Positions 26,025 through 35,830 of a stretch of 64,000 nt of DNA are shown piece by piece. Numbering within the stretch: position 1 is the stretch's first letter; the number at the start of each line of letters is the position of its first letter. Source of the stretch: Pontiellaceae bacterium B12227 (lineage in GTDB: Bacteria > Verrucomicrobiota > Kiritimatiellia > Kiritimatiellales > Pontiellaceae); assembly GCA_029432775.1 (NCBI GenBank), contig JAROAZ010000010.1:141306-205305 (forward strand). The letters are read 5' to 3'. The translations under genes and the position numbers were made by a program. Under the pieces are notes generated by a model. The model saw only the letters and a list, made by a program, of their open reading frames with translations, ran no database searches and was not told the DNA's origin.

Positions 26025-29000
26025 TCATTCCCCGAGCGCGATGCGCGTTTCCTTCCGCAGGTCGGCGGCGGAGCGGGCCGCGATGATTTTAAAGTCGCCG
26101 GGCTCGAGTTTCCAATGTTTGGAAACGGGATCAAAGAACTGGAAGGCGGTCCAGTGCAGCGGGATCTCCACCGTTTTCGTCTCGCCGGGATTGAGCTGCA
26201 CTTTCGCGAAGCCGGCGAGCTCTTTGACCGGCTGATCGACCGAGCTTTCGAGATCGCTGACGTAAATCTGCACCACCTCTTTGCCAGCCGCGGTTCCAGT
26301 GTTGGTCACCTCAACCGAAGCAATGACCGGATATTTTTCATCTGCTGATTTTTGAGCCGACAGGCTTCCGTAGCTGAAGGTCGTGTAGCTCAGGCCGAAG
26401 CCGAAGGGGAACTGCGGCTCGATGCCCTGCTTGTCGTAATAGCGGTAGCCGACATAGATGCCCTCGTTATAGTTCACCTCTTCGATCGTCTGTGTGCCGA
26501 CGGCATGCGCCGGGGTTTCCTCCAGGGTGTTCGGCCAGGTGAACGGCAGGCGACCCGACGGGTTGACGTCTCCGAAGAGAATTCGGCCGACGGCGGTTCC
26601 GGCGGACTCGCCGTTGTACCAAGATTCCAGCACCGCCGGCACTTCATCGATCCACTCGCCGAGCTCAACAGGCGAGCCGTTGATCAGCACCACGGCCAGA
26701 TCGGGATTCACTGCGGCCAGCTGCCGGATAACGCGACTCTGCTCCGGCGGAAAATCCATCGCCGCGCGGTCGCGCCCTTCGGTGTCGATCGCATGGTTGA
26801 GTCCGCCGACAAAGACAACCGCGTCCGCTTTTTCCGCGGCAGCCGTCAGGTCGGCGATTGCTTTTTTGGCGTCCGGATTGTCGCCGGGCATCGTCCAGGC
26901 CAGTTGCAGCGATGCGTCGCCCTCAATTTCTTCAAAGTCCACACGCACGGTGAACGGAACGCCCTTCTGCATTTCCACGGTTGCGAACGCCTCGCCGCCC
27001 TTGTTGATGTCGGCGAAGGCCAGCGGCGCGCCGGAATAGGTCATGCGATAACCGAGGCGCGCATTGTCGTCGGCCCGCAGCCGCAGGGTGTACATGCCGG
27101 TCGCCGGCGGATTGATCTGCGCGGTATAGGTGCAGTAGTAGTGATCCATCCCCAGTTTTTCGACGCTTGGCGAACGCATTTCCCATGCAAAATCGATGGC
27201 ATCAACCGTCTCCGTATAAACCGGACGGGCACCGCGCTGTTTGCGGTATTCCGCCTTGAAGCCGCGCGCTCCGCCGGCGGCCGGAACCAGATCGGCGGCA
27301 GTGATCGGACGGAAACCGAGCACGTCGCCGAGATCAAAGGTGCTCACCGTGACATTCTCGCCGGCGGCTTCGCGAATGCCGCGCAGGGCGGTCACTTCGT
27401 CGATAGCGGACACCCACGAGCTGCCGCCGAGCATGCCGCCGCAGAAATATTTATCGGCATTGGGGCCGACCACCAGCAGCTCTTTGACGGTGCCGCGATC
27501 CAGCGGAAGCAGTCCGTCATTTTTAAGCAGCACGGCCGATTCCTCGGCAATTGCGCGGGCCGCCTGATGATGCTCCGGCCGGTCCACCGCGCTGCCGGCT
27601 GAGACCGGGATCCGGTCCAGCATACCGGTGAAGGCCGCGACGCGCAGCACGCGGCGAGCCTTATCCTCAATCAGCTCCCGGGAGACCCGGCCGGCTTTAA
27701 CGACATTGAGCAGCGGCTGCCCGAACGGGTGTGTTGCGTAATTTCCTCCCGGACGCCAGGGCATCGACACATCGAGCCCGGCGTTGGCGGCCAGCTCCGT
27801 ACTGCGAGTGCCGCACCAGTCGGTCATGACAAAGCCCTTGAAGCCCCATTCGTTTTTCAGGATGTTTGTCAGCAAAAATTTATTGTCGCTGAGCAGAAGT
27901 CCCTGCGCATTGCGTCCCTCGATTTGAGCGCCGTTGGCGCCGGTCATCACGGTCCAGGCCCCGGCATCGACGCCCATGCGGAACGCGGGCAGGTAGATTT
28001 CGCGCAGGGTGCGCTCATCCATGCGGCTGATATATTTGTTCCGATTGTTTTCACGGTTGTTGGCCACAAAATGTTTCAGGCAGGCGGCGACCTTCTGTTC
28101 CTGCACGCCTTCGACCATCGGAACAATCAGCGAACCGTTCAGCACCGGGTCTTCGGAATAATATTCGAAGAAGCGGCCGCCCAGCGGATCGCGCAGAATG
28201 TTGAAGGCCGGACCGAGCAGCACGACCGCGTTGCGGCCGCCCGGCGCGCGGGCCTCTTTGCCCCACACCTCGCTCATCGCACGCATCAGCTCCGGGTTCC
28301 AGGCCGCGCTCTGGCCGGGACCCGCCGGGAACGCGGTGCCCTGCGGATGCTTCGGCCCGCGCGGTCCGTCCGTGCAGCTCATGTCCGGAATGCCGAGGCG
28401 CGGCACCCCTTTAAAGCTGCCGATCCCGCCCCCGAGGCACAGGCGCGCCTTTTCTTCAAAGGTCATCAGCCCCAGCACCGTGTCGACCTTTTCCTCCGCC
28501 GTTTTGCCTTTCAGCAGCGACGGCAGCGCGGCGGCCGGATCGAGCTCGCCGCCGGGCACAAATTCCATCCAGTTCAGATTCACTCCGCCCCGCGGAAACA
28601 CCAGACGCAGCTCCCAAGAGCCTGCATCGAGCTGCATGGCCGGGCCGGCTATGGTTTTCCAGCTTTTGATTCCTCCGATGCCGGGAACCTGTATTTTCGA
28701 CAGCGGCTTAAACTCCGCGCTGCCCGCCGGCCGGCCCTCAATCTCAAGCGAAAGTTCCCGGGCCGCGGCCGCACGAATGCGGGGCGTATACATTCCGGTT
28801 TTGCTCACCTCGACCGTATACTTCAGCCACTCCCCGGGACGCGTCCAGCCCACGTTGTATTTTCCGTCAACATCCGATGTTTGCTCCACATCGACAAAAT
28901 CGCGCGGTCGAAATGCCCGCAAGCCGTGCTTCACCTGATCGTCGTGATACGCAACGCCCTCGCCGCCTTCATCGTAATTTTCCAGTTCAATCCGGCCGGG

Positions 29001-30602
29001 AATCATCTGGCCGACCGGAAGCGGCGCGGCAGATACCACCTCAACTCCGGCCGTCTCCGCCGGCTGCGGGTGCCCGTCAAAACGGGTCTCCATGCTTTTC
29101 AGCTGTGCCTGCAACTCGCGAACCACTCCGGCGTATTGGGGATCGGCAGCAACATTGTGAAGCTGCTGCGGATCGGTTTGGTTATCGAAGAGTTCCTGTT
29201 CGCCGACGCGGTAGTAGTCGGCAAATGTGTAGCGCTCGGTGCGCAGACCGCGGTGCGGCTCAACCTGATGAGGCCGGGGATACTCGTAATAATGGTAGTA
29301 GACGGCACTGCGCCAGTCCGTCGGGGTTTTCCCTTTTAGAATGGGGAGGAAGGACCGGCCCTGCACTTCCGGCGGTGCCGAAAGCCCGGCGATATCGAGG
29401 AAGGTGGGAGCATAGTCGATGTTCTGGATCATTTCCCCGAAGGAGCTGCCAGGCGCCACGGTTCCGGGCCAGCGAATGAGGAACGGCATGCGCAGGGACT
29501 CTTCATAGATCCAGCGTTTATCGAACCAGCCGTGTTCCCCCATATAGAACCCCTGGTCGGAGCTGTAGATGACCACCGTATTGTCTGCCAGCCCATGCGT
29601 GTCGAGATAATCCAGCAGCGTTCCCACACTGTCATCTACCGCTTTGATGCAACGGAGGTAATCGTGCAGATAGCGCTGGTATTTCCAGCTCGTCAGCGCC
29701 CGCCCGCTCAAACCCGCTTTCAGAAACGCCTGGTTTTCCGGATCATACGCCGCATCCCAGGCCCGGCGCTGCGCCGGCGTCATGCGGGCGAAATCCCCGA
29801 ACGGTTTTTTTTGATCGGCCACCGGCTCCGGATAGACTTTCAAATCAATGTTCAGCCGCATATGCCTGCCGATTTCCATCTGCTGGTTCGCCGCCCCGGA
29901 CGCCCGGGTTGCGTAGTCATCAAACAGCGTGTCGGGTTCCGGAACCGGCACCTCTTTGAGATAATCAAAATACTGCGGCGGCGGCATCCAGACGCGGTGC
30001 GGCGCTTTGTGCTGGCACATCAGCAGGAAGGGCCGGTCCGGATCGCGTTGCTCCAGCCAGTCGATCGATTTTTCGGTGACAAGGTCGGTGACGTACCCCT
30101 CTTCCACCTTCTGCCCGGCCGGAGAAACAAACGCGGGGCGGTAATAGGTTCCCTGCCCCGGCAGAATCTCCCACGAATCAAAGCCGGTCGGATCGCTCTT
30201 AAGGTGCCATTTTCCGATCAGCCCGGTCTGATAGCCGTTTTGCTGCAGCACCTTCGGGAAGGTCCACTGCGACCCGTCAAACGGATCATTGTTCGCATTA
30301 ACCAGATACCCGTTCTGCGAACTGTGTTTGCCGGTCAGGACGGCCGCGCGACTGGGCCCGCAGATGGAGTTGCAGCAGTAGCTGCGCGTAAACACAGCGC
30401 CTTCGCCAGCCAGACGGTCCAGATTCGGCGTGACGTTGTGCTCCTGCAGAAACGACTGCAGGCGGCTTTCATACGCCCCAATGGTCTGGATCGAATGATC
30501 ATCCGAAAAGATAAAAAGAATATTCGGCGGACTGGCGAGCGCCGTCAGCGCCATAAAATTGGCGAATCCTGTGATAATCCATTGCTGGCTTATTAACCTC
30601 AT
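26025..30602 (-). CDS. Sulfatase - CBM - GH3 (PA14) multidomain fusion
   Basis: A 1525-residue exported protein with two enzymes in one chain. Residues 1-24 are a signal peptide. Residues about 26-525 are an S1 sulfatase (NILFIFSDDHSIQTIGAY; CGPSR at 81-85; VVIYSSDQGFYMGEHGWFDK). Residues about 540-690 are a CBM6-like module (MIPGRIELENYDEGGEGVAY; WTRPGEWLKYTVEV). Residues about 700-1000 are a GH3 barrel (FVMTDW with nucleophile Asp928; ACLKHFVANN). A PA14 insert lies at about 1150-1260 (YYCTYTAQINPPATGMYTLR). The GH3 sandwich and Fn3-like end close with FPFGFGLSYTTF and EVTNTGTAAGKEVVQIYVSD. GH3 enzymes cleave beta-linked glucose, xylose and similar residues. The frame is uninterrupted, so this is a real fusion. 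RBS AGGA lies about 8 nt upstream. It suggests desulfation coupled to removal of the uncovered sugar. Confidence 0.93.
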   Translation of the reverse strand: MRLISQQWIITGFANFMALTALASPPNILFIFSDDHSIQTIGAYESRLQSFLQEHNVTPNLDRLAGEGAVFTRSYCCNSICGPSRAAVLTGKHSSQNGYLVNANNDPFDGSQWTFPKVLQQNGYQTGLIGKWHLKSDPTGFDSWEILPGQGTYYRPAFVSPAGQKVEEGYVTDLVTEKSIDWLEQRDPDRPFLLMCQHKAPHRVWMPPPQYFDYLKEVPVPEPDTLFDDYATRASGAANQQMEIGRHMRLNIDLKVYPEPVADQKKPFGDFARMTPAQRRAWDAAYDPENQAFLKAGLSGRALTSWKYQRYLHDYLRCIKAVDDSVGTLLDYLDTHGLADNTVVIYSSDQGFYMGEHGWFDKRWIYEESLRMPFLIRWPGTVAPGSSFGEMIQNIDYAPTFLDIAGLSAPPEVQGRSFLPILKGKTPTDWRSAVYYHYYEYPRPHQVEPHRGLRTERYTFADYYRVGEQELFDNQTDPQQLHNVAADPQYAGVVRELQAQLKSMETRFDGHPQPAETAGVEVVSAAPLPVGQMIPGRIELENYDEGGEGVAYHDDQVKHGLRAFRPRDFVDVEQTSDVDGKYNVGWTRPGEWLKYTVEVSKTGMYTPRIRAAAARELSLEIEGRPAGSAEFKPLSKIQVPGIGGIKSWKTIAGPAMQLDAGSWELRLVFPRGGVNLNWMEFVPGGELDPAAALPSLLKGKTAEEKVDTVLGLMTFEEKARLCLGGGIGSFKGVPRLGIPDMSCTDGPRGPKHPQGTAFPAGPGQSAAWNPELMRAMSEVWGKEARAPGGRNAVVLLGPAFNILRDPLGGRFFEYYSEDPVLNGSLIVPMVEGVQEQKVAACLKHFVANNRENNRNKYISRMDERTLREIYLPAFRMGVDAGAWTVMTGANGAQIEGRNAQGLLLSDNKFLLTNILKNEWGFKGFVMTDWCGTRSTELAANAGLDVSMPWRPGGNYATHPFGQPLLNVVKAGRVSRELIEDKARRVLRVAAFTGMLDRIPVSAGSAVDRPEHHQAARAIAEESAVLLKNDGLLPLDRGTVKELLVVGPNADKYFCGGMLGGSSWVSAIDEVTALRGIREAAGENVTVSTFDLGDVLGFRPITAADLVPAAGGARGFKAEYRKQRGARPVYTETVDAIDFAWEMRSPSVEKLGMDHYYCTYTAQINPPATGMYTLRLRADDNARLGYRMTYSGAPLAFADINKGGEAFATVEMQKGVPFTVRVDFEEIEGDASLQLAWTMPGDNPDAKKAIADLTAAAEKADAVVFVGGLNHAIDTEGRDRAAMDFPPEQSRVIRQLAAVNPDLAVVLINGSPVELGEWIDEVPAVLESWYNGESAGTAVGRILFGDVNPSGRLPFTWPNTLEETPAHAVGTQTIEEVNYNEGIYVGYRYYDKQGIEPQFPFGFGLSYTTFSYGSLSAQKSADEKYPVIASVEVTNTGTAAGKEVVQIYVSDLESSVDQPVKELAGFAKVQLNPGETKTVEIPLHWTAFQFFDPVSKHWKLEPGDFKIIAARSAADLRKETRIALGE
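26110..26124. repeat. TTCCA-N5-TGGAA palindrome
   Basis: Perfect copy with spacer ATGTT in the last 100 bp of the fusion gene, where the encoded peptide is SKHWK. It is about 110 bp from the intergenic copy at 25986. Confidence 0.75.
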
Positions 30603-30640
30603 TATATTTCCTCAGAACAGTTGTTGCGTCTTGAAATTTA

Positions 30641-32950
30641 TCAGTTTGACTCGATTCGAGTCCGAATGAATTGCTGCTGTTGCCCCGAACCGGGAACCCG
30701 GTTTGTGATGGAATCGAAGCCGGGAGAAACAATGCCCGAACCGACCCATTCTATGCCGTTGGTCGTCCAGCTGTCAAAGACCAGGTTGGTGGAAACCTCT
30801 ACCTGATACTTAATTCCACTCGGCGCCTCACGCCGTTCCACATGGACATATTCAAATCCATTGGTCGACGGCTTGAAGGTCGGCAGGTAGCCACTGGCTG
30901 CTGCATTCGTCGGGTTGCTTCCGATGCTGTATTCGATCAAATTGGAGAGTCCGTCTTTGTCGTCATCGTCATAAGGCCCGCCGGTTAACTCATACGCAAG
31001 CGCCCAGTGGTCATAGGCAGACCGGTTTTCAACCACCGTGATGGTTCCTCCGGCATCCACGAGAAACGCCTGCTGCGACGGGGTGAAGTCGGCATAGCCA
31101 TACACACCCTCTCCAATGCTCGTGCCATCGATCGTTAACGAGGTGACGGCAATGTCGGAGTTATTTTTATAGGTTCCGGTTCCGGAAATGGCTAATCCAA
31201 AGGATGCCTTTTCCGGAGGAATATAGGGCAGATGCAAAATTCCGCGGGATTTAATATCGAACAGCCCGGTGAAGCCCATCGTCTGTACAGAACGGTTCAC
31301 CTCCACATAGCTTCCATTGGTATCCGACCCGATAATCTCAATCGTACCGGATCCCCCCAGGCGACCGTTTTCAAACCGGATGTTCCGGCCGGCATTCGCA
31401 GCACCTGACTTGAGCGTGCCGCTGTTCAACGTCACCTGATTATTGTTAAAGTCAAAAGTGAAGCGCAGGTTGTTCTTCACCTGAACCGTGCCTCCGTTCA
31501 GAATAAAGTTTTGACAACTCAGCGTGGGGCCCGCGATCCCGGTGGAGAGAAGTCCATTCGTTCCTATTTCGAGCGTATGCCCTGCAAAGGTCATATAATT
31601 TGTGGACGAGACCCTCACTTCACTGGTGCCGCTGCACCAAGTCTGAAGATCGCCGGCAATCGGAGCCGCGCCGCCGTCCCACGTGCCGGCAGCGTTCAAG
31701 TCGCCGGTAGCGACGGCCGTCTGCTGATTGGCAGGATGGACCGTAAAAGTAAACGAACTGGTTCGTGTTTCGACGCCGTCGTTCGCAGACAGCGTCACCA
31801 CGGCAGAGCCGGTTTGGCCGTCATTGGGAGTAATCATTAGCACGCGTTCATGCCCCCGTCCCCGAACAACCAGGTTGCTGTTTGAAAGCAGCGTCGGGTT
31901 CGAGGAGGCTGCGGTCACAATAAGGGTTTCCGCCGGGAGCTCCGCTTTACCCACGGCAAAATGAATCCATGCCGGTGTGTTGAACCGAGTTGTATGATCA
32001 GGAATTTCACTCACAAAAAAACTACTGCCTGCCGGATCGAGCGCTTCGGTCAGCCATTTCTGTTGGTGTGTAAGTGTATTGCGATCACTCTCCGGAACCA
32101 AATTACCTGCGTTAGCACCCTGGCGTAAATAAACGATGCTATCCGAACGATAATCCACACCAATCTTGAGCATTTCCTTCCACAAAAAGTTATAGGTCAA
32201 CTGCACCGGTGTAAGATCCTCATAGGTCGTTGGGCCTCCGCCCATGAAAACAAAAGCGATTTTATTGTTTTCAATGGCCCACTTCGTCATGTCCGCCATC
32301 GCCTCGATTGTTTCAAAATGGTCATCGGTGCGGGTATACCGTGTATAATCGCCGATATGACATTCTGTTCCAACCCCGTCAAACAGCATGATGTGATCTT
32401 TTAAGGCGGAATCAAACGTCAGCCAACTGTCCCCGCGTTGTCCCCGCACCCGGCCGCCGAGCAGCTGAATAAGCTTCACGCTCGACTTTGCCTTGAGCGT
32501 GGAATTGCTAATGGCGGAGCGAATTTCAGAGAGCTCTGCTGCCGAGAGAATCCGCAGATCATTGGAGAAGGTTCCGGTGGGACGATCATCGACCCAGTTT
32601 TCCAGATAGAGCGCCGTGGCAACGGGCGTATAACCATTTTTTTCAAATCGTTCAAACGTCTCCAGAACAAATGCTCCGGTAAGCGTCGGCTCTTCGTTAT
32701 AAAGACCGACTTCTCCCCACATTTTCAGGGTATCAAAGACGCTGTTGGCTGCCGTTGGATACGCAGGCGCATAGGACATATAATCGTGTCCGGCCTTGCT
32801 CACGGGAAAGGTGTCCGGATTGTCGAGATAGTCCTGATGACCGTTTATAATATTGCCGATCCGCAGTACGTTTTTAGCGGCATGGGAGACAAAAGCAGCG
32901 CAAAACAATGTGACAAGGAGCCAATGCGTAATCATTTTATGATGTGCCAT
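30641..32950 (-). CDS. Large secreted protein: uncharacterised barrel-like domain plus beta-helix and TSP3-like tail
   Basis: A 769-residue exported protein of unknown function. The signal peptide ends near VSHAA. About residues 25-325 form an alpha/beta domain that looks like a TIM barrel (VLRIGNIINGHQDYLDNPDT; YTPVATALYLENWVDD; IMLFDGVGTECHIGDYTRYT; IENNKIAFVFMGGGPTTYED). I cannot place it in a family. An Ig/cadherin-like stretch follows (VLMITPNDGQTGSAVVTLSA), then a glycine- and asparagine-rich beta-helix segment (GDLNAAGTWDGGAAPIAGD; NFILNGGTVQVKNN). The tail has DDDDKDGLSNLIEYSIGSNP. The last two parts resemble the next gene (33037), 86 bp upstream. The start at 32950 is chosen for AAGG 7 nt upstream. 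The barrel could be a glycoside hydrolase, but no catalytic pair is convincing. Confidence 0.75.
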   Translation of the reverse strand: MAHHKMITHWLLVTLFCAAFVSHAAKNVLRIGNIINGHQDYLDNPDTFPVSKAGHDYMSYAPAYPTAANSVFDTLKMWGEVGLYNEEPTLTGAFVLETFERFEKNGYTPVATALYLENWVDDRPTGTFSNDLRILSAAELSEIRSAISNSTLKAKSSVKLIQLLGGRVRGQRGDSWLTFDSALKDHIMLFDGVGTECHIGDYTRYTRTDDHFETIEAMADMTKWAIENNKIAFVFMGGGPTTYEDLTPVQLTYNFLWKEMLKIGVDYRSDSIVYLRQGANAGNLVPESDRNTLTHQQKWLTEALDPAGSSFFVSEIPDHTTRFNTPAWIHFAVGKAELPAETLIVTAASSNPTLLSNSNLVVRGRGHERVLMITPNDGQTGSAVVTLSANDGVETRTSSFTFTVHPANQQTAVATGDLNAAGTWDGGAAPIAGDLQTWCSGTSEVRVSSTNYMTFAGHTLEIGTNGLLSTGIAGPTLSCQNFILNGGTVQVKNNLRFTFDFNNNQVTLNSGTLKSGAANAGRNIRFENGRLGGSGTIEIIGSDTNGSYVEVNRSVQTMGFTGLFDIKSRGILHLPYIPPEKASFGLAISGTGTYKNNSDIAVTSLTIDGTSIGEGVYGYADFTPSQQAFLVDAGGTITVVENRSAYDHWALAYELTGGPYDDDDKDGLSNLIEYSIGSNPTNAAASGYLPTFKPSTNGFEYVHVERREAPSGIKYQVEVSTNLVFDSWTTNGIEWVGSGIVSPGFDSITNRVPGSGQQQQFIRTRIESN

Positions 32951-33036
32951 TTCCAGCCTTTTCATACGAAAAATCACTATTTCAACCGGCGGCGCAGAAC
33001 GCCGCCGGGCTTATGACCACCGTTCAGGATGCCCTG

Positions 33037-34959
33037 CTAGTTTTGGATGACTTCCAGACTGATGAATTTTGTCGCTTCCGCAGCCGGAATCCGGTTGGTG
33101 ACCGATTCAAAATCCAGATTGATGAATCCCGTATCCACTTCGTAGGTGTTGCCTACATTGTTGGTTGCGGGGTCATCAATCAGATCGGTGCCGAGCAGTA
33201 CGCAGTAATCCAGATTCCGTTCCGCCGCGTCGGCGCGGCGAATATAGACATACTCAACCATCGGGATTCCCGCCACATCGACAACGCCAAAAGACGGCTG
33301 TTTACTTGCTGAATCGTCCACCTTCGGATCACCCCCCAGAGCATATTCCTGCAGATTGTCCATCCCGTCCGGTTCCACATCGTAATCCGGCGCATCATTG
33401 ACGCCCGCTGTCAGGCCGTTGTCGGCCGCCCACTGCTCGTAAGACCGAACCGTATCTTCAGTCACGGTAATGGTTCCGTTCGTTTCGACGAGATAGCCAG
33501 CCAGCCCGTTTACTTCGAAAAAGTCATAGTCGTACACCCCTTTCGGGAGCGCGGTTCCACCCAGGGTCACGGCGGTAAAAGCCGTGTCCTCGTCGTTTTG
33601 ATAACGTCCCGTGCCGCCGACCTGCATGCTGAACGAGGCCTCGTTGGAGGAAACGGACGGAAGGATCAATGTTCCGTAATCTGAAACCAGGAACTTTCCG
33701 GAAAAACCGATCATGCTTACATTGGGACCAAACCGGACAAACCCCGTTTGAGAGACATTCGTTGCCGAAATATTGCCCATAATATTGATCGACCCGCTGC
33801 CCCAGATACTGCCGTCACCCAGAATGTTCAGGGGCCGCCCGGCGGCGGTTCCCGACTTGATGATGCCGGAGTTGAGCACTAATGTGGAGGGCCGGATCGT
33901 TCCAGTCAGGTTGCGGTTGTACGTCAGCAGGCCGCCGTCGAGAACCATCGTGTTGAACGTAACATCCCCGTCCAGTCCGGGACTGAACGTTCCGCCGCTC
34001 TCGATCACGAATTTGCTTCCGTTGAAGGTTTCCGTCCCATTGCTCGTTGACTCCAGCTTGTTGGTCGAGGTCAGCCAGACCTGGCTGTCGCCGGGCAGCG
34101 GTGCCGCAACGCCCCAGGTTGCGGTGGAAAAAAGATTACCGGCGGCGACCGCGAAGTTCGTCCCGCTAGTGGGGCTGACCACGGTAATGGTGTTGGTGGT
34201 GTCGCCCACATACTGCCGGACCGACGCTGGCAAATCGCTGCGGGTATAGGTTCCGTCCGGAATGTTGATATCTCCCAGCGTCAGGCTGGTGAGAGCGATA
34301 TCCGCCGTGTTCAAATACTGGTTATAGGTGCCGGCAGAACTCACCACAATGCCGAACGATGCATCCTGCGGCGCAATCGGCCGGCTGAGCCCGAGCGCTC
34401 CGGAGGCACTCAGATTGAAAATGCCGCTGAAACCGGTCAGGTCGATGTCGATATCCACCTGGGAGGGCTGGTTCTGCGTTGAGGTCACATTGATGGTCCC
34501 GGAGCCGGACGCCGTCGCACCGTCGCCTTTGATGAGAATGTCCTTCACCGCGGAATTCCCAGACATAATGGTTCCGCTGTCCAGAATGAGCGTCTGGTCC
34601 GACATTCGGATTTGCGCGAGACCGACGCCGCCCCCGTCGATCCTCCCTCCGTTCAGATGCAGATCCCCCTTCAGATAAAGGACACCGGAATTGGCGGGCC
34701 GAAGCGTTCCGCCCTCATCCAATCGCAACGTGCCGCCCCAAAAGATTTCCGGCGTCGTCTCTACCGCCACCTTGAACTCGCCCGTTGCCCACACATTGCC
34801 GTCCGCGGCCGGACTGACGGGCATCGCGGCCACGCCCCATGTCGAGGTGGCATTCAAATACCCGGCCTCAACCGCCACATTGGTTATCGCCGAAGCCAGC
34901 CCGGCCGTCAGCAAAAACACACCCAAAGCCACTATCGTTAACCTACTTCTCTTTCTCAT
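33037..34959 (-). CDS. Secreted beta-helix (autotransporter-passenger-like) protein with TSP3-like tail
   Basis: A 640-residue exported protein with signal peptide MRKRSRLTIVALGVFLLTAG. Two long repeats, about residues 27-270 and 270-500, each start with an 'A.AG.L.STATWG.AA.P..GD..VW' unit and continue as stacked beta-strands rich in LNGG, LNSGTIxSG and GSGTINV. This is typical of right-handed beta-helices. The tail contains NDAPDYDVEPDGMDNLQEYA. There is no outer-membrane barrel and no PEP-CTERM anchor. It is likely a surface or secreted binding/structural protein. RBS GGAGAG lies 5 nt before ATG 34959. No enzyme motif seen. Confidence 0.8.
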   Translation of the reverse strand: MRKRSRLTIVALGVFLLTAGLASAITNVAVEAGYLNATSTWGVAAMPVSPAADGNVWATGEFKVAVETTPEIFWGGTLRLDEGGTLRPANSGVLYLKGDLHLNGGRIDGGGVGLAQIRMSDQTLILDSGTIMSGNSAVKDILIKGDGATASGSGTINVTSTQNQPSQVDIDIDLTGFSGIFNLSASGALGLSRPIAPQDASFGIVVSSAGTYNQYLNTADIALTSLTLGDINIPDGTYTRSDLPASVRQYVGDTTNTITVVSPTSGTNFAVAAGNLFSTATWGVAAPLPGDSQVWLTSTNKLESTSNGTETFNGSKFVIESGGTFSPGLDGDVTFNTMVLDGGLLTYNRNLTGTIRPSTLVLNSGIIKSGTAAGRPLNILGDGSIWGSGSINIMGNISATNVSQTGFVRFGPNVSMIGFSGKFLVSDYGTLILPSVSSNEASFSMQVGGTGRYQNDEDTAFTAVTLGGTALPKGVYDYDFFEVNGLAGYLVETNGTITVTEDTVRSYEQWAADNGLTAGVNDAPDYDVEPDGMDNLQEYALGGDPKVDDSASKQPSFGVVDVAGIPMVEYVYIRRADAAERNLDYCVLLGTDLIDDPATNNVGNTYEVDTGFINLDFESVTNRIPAAEATKFISLEVIQN

Positions 34960-34993
34960 CACTCTCTCCATTGTAAGTTCAAGCCATCCCAAC

Positions 34994-35020
34994 TGTTCGT
35001 TTACTTATACTTTCCGAACA
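34994..35020 (-). promoter_or_regulatory. Possible operator/promoter palindrome upstream of 33037-34959
   Basis: Inverted repeat TGTTCG (34994-34999) / CGAACA (35015-35020) with 15-bp spacer, 35 bp before the start codon at 34959. The 21-bp centre spacing and position suit a regulator site. A TATAAG hexamer lies in the spacer on the minus strand. No regulator can be assigned. Confidence 0.3.
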
Positions 35021-35117
35021 ATAATTTCATGCCATTAAAACGCTGTCAATCGAAACCAATCATTTGGCCTCTCTTTTCTACGATCAGGAATCCGGCCGAC
35101 GGCTGCTCAACGGCTTC

Positions 35118-35262
35118 TCTTTTGTGCCACAACTCCAGCACCGCCGGGGCCTCATCGATCCAGCCGCCCAGTCCTATCGCCGACCGTTGATCGAAACCAC
35201 GGCCTTGTCCGGGTTGACCTCGGAAAGTTTTCGAATAAGTTTCAGCTGATCCTGCCCGCGAA
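35118..35262 (-). pseudogene. GH3 glycosidase fragment with frameshift
   Basis: Minus-strand translation gives GQDQLKLIRKLSEVNPDKAV, then VSINGRR and a stop. The next frame continues as GLGGWIDEAPAVLELW. Both match the same stretch of the intact GH3 domain in 26025-30602 (VIRQLAAVNPDLAVVLINGS, then ELGEWIDEVPAVLESW). It is therefore a 45-50-codon GH3 scrap with one frameshift. It lies directly behind the truncated sulfatase gene. Confidence 0.78.
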
Positions 35263-35264
35263 CC

Positions 35265-35830
35265 TTATTCCGTCAGCGAGCCGCTCCAGTCTTTGAACGG
35301 ATAGGGGCGCGGATCGTCTTCGGCCTTGTAATCAGGATTCCTTCGGGGCATGTAATGCGGATCAACGTTGGCTTCCAACCAGGTCTTCAATTCCCCCAGC
35401 ATCTTGTCGCAGCGTTCCGGCATCTGCTTTGAAAGGTCGTTGGATTCATACGGATCGGCAGTCATGTCAAAGAGCAACAGCCGGCCATGCCAATCCCAGA
35501 TCAACTTGTAGTCGCCGATGCGGATCGCAGAATGCGGCGTAAGCGGTAGCGGTATATCGCAATCGGGATCCTTCACGATCAGGTTAAACGGATAGTGCCA
35601 AACAAACGTACGAGGGGCTGGTTCTTTCTGGTCGGGTGCTTCCAACAACGGAAGGATGCTCGTGCCACCGATTTCCTGGGGAATTTTGCTGCCCGTGATC
35701 TCGGCCAATGTCGGCAGGAAATCGATGCAGTTGACCGGCACATTGCACCATCGTCCGCCCTCGAAGCGACCGGGCATCCACCAGATCTGCGGAACGCGCA
35801 CGCCCCCCTCGTTCAAACAGCCCTTGCCCC
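35265..35830 (-). pseudogene. C-terminal part of an arylsulfatase gene, 5' end lost
   Basis: The last ~188 codons of an S1 sulfatase of arylsulfatase-A type. It begins abruptly at the family block GGKGCLNEGGVRVPQIWWMP and continues with CIDFLPTLAEITGSKIPQEI, SAIRIGDYKLIWDWHGR and a normal TAA stop. The catalytic N-terminal half with the formylglycine cysteine is absent. The frame stays open upstream to 35957 only because it runs antisense through an unrelated sulfatase piece. The break at about 35830 falls in a short C-rich stretch that fits both fragments. It cannot encode an active sulfatase. Confidence 0.85.

Noticed and set aside
24298..26235. 645-codon plus-strand open frame opposite the GH78 gene
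   Set aside because: Antisense shadow in GC-rich coding DNA; the minus strand has complete GH78 motifs, and this frame has basic, low-complexity composition with no motifs.
27729..29339. 536-codon plus-strand open frame opposite the sulfatase-GH3 gene
   Set aside because: Antisense shadow; the opposite frame contains the CBM, GH3 and sulfatase motifs.
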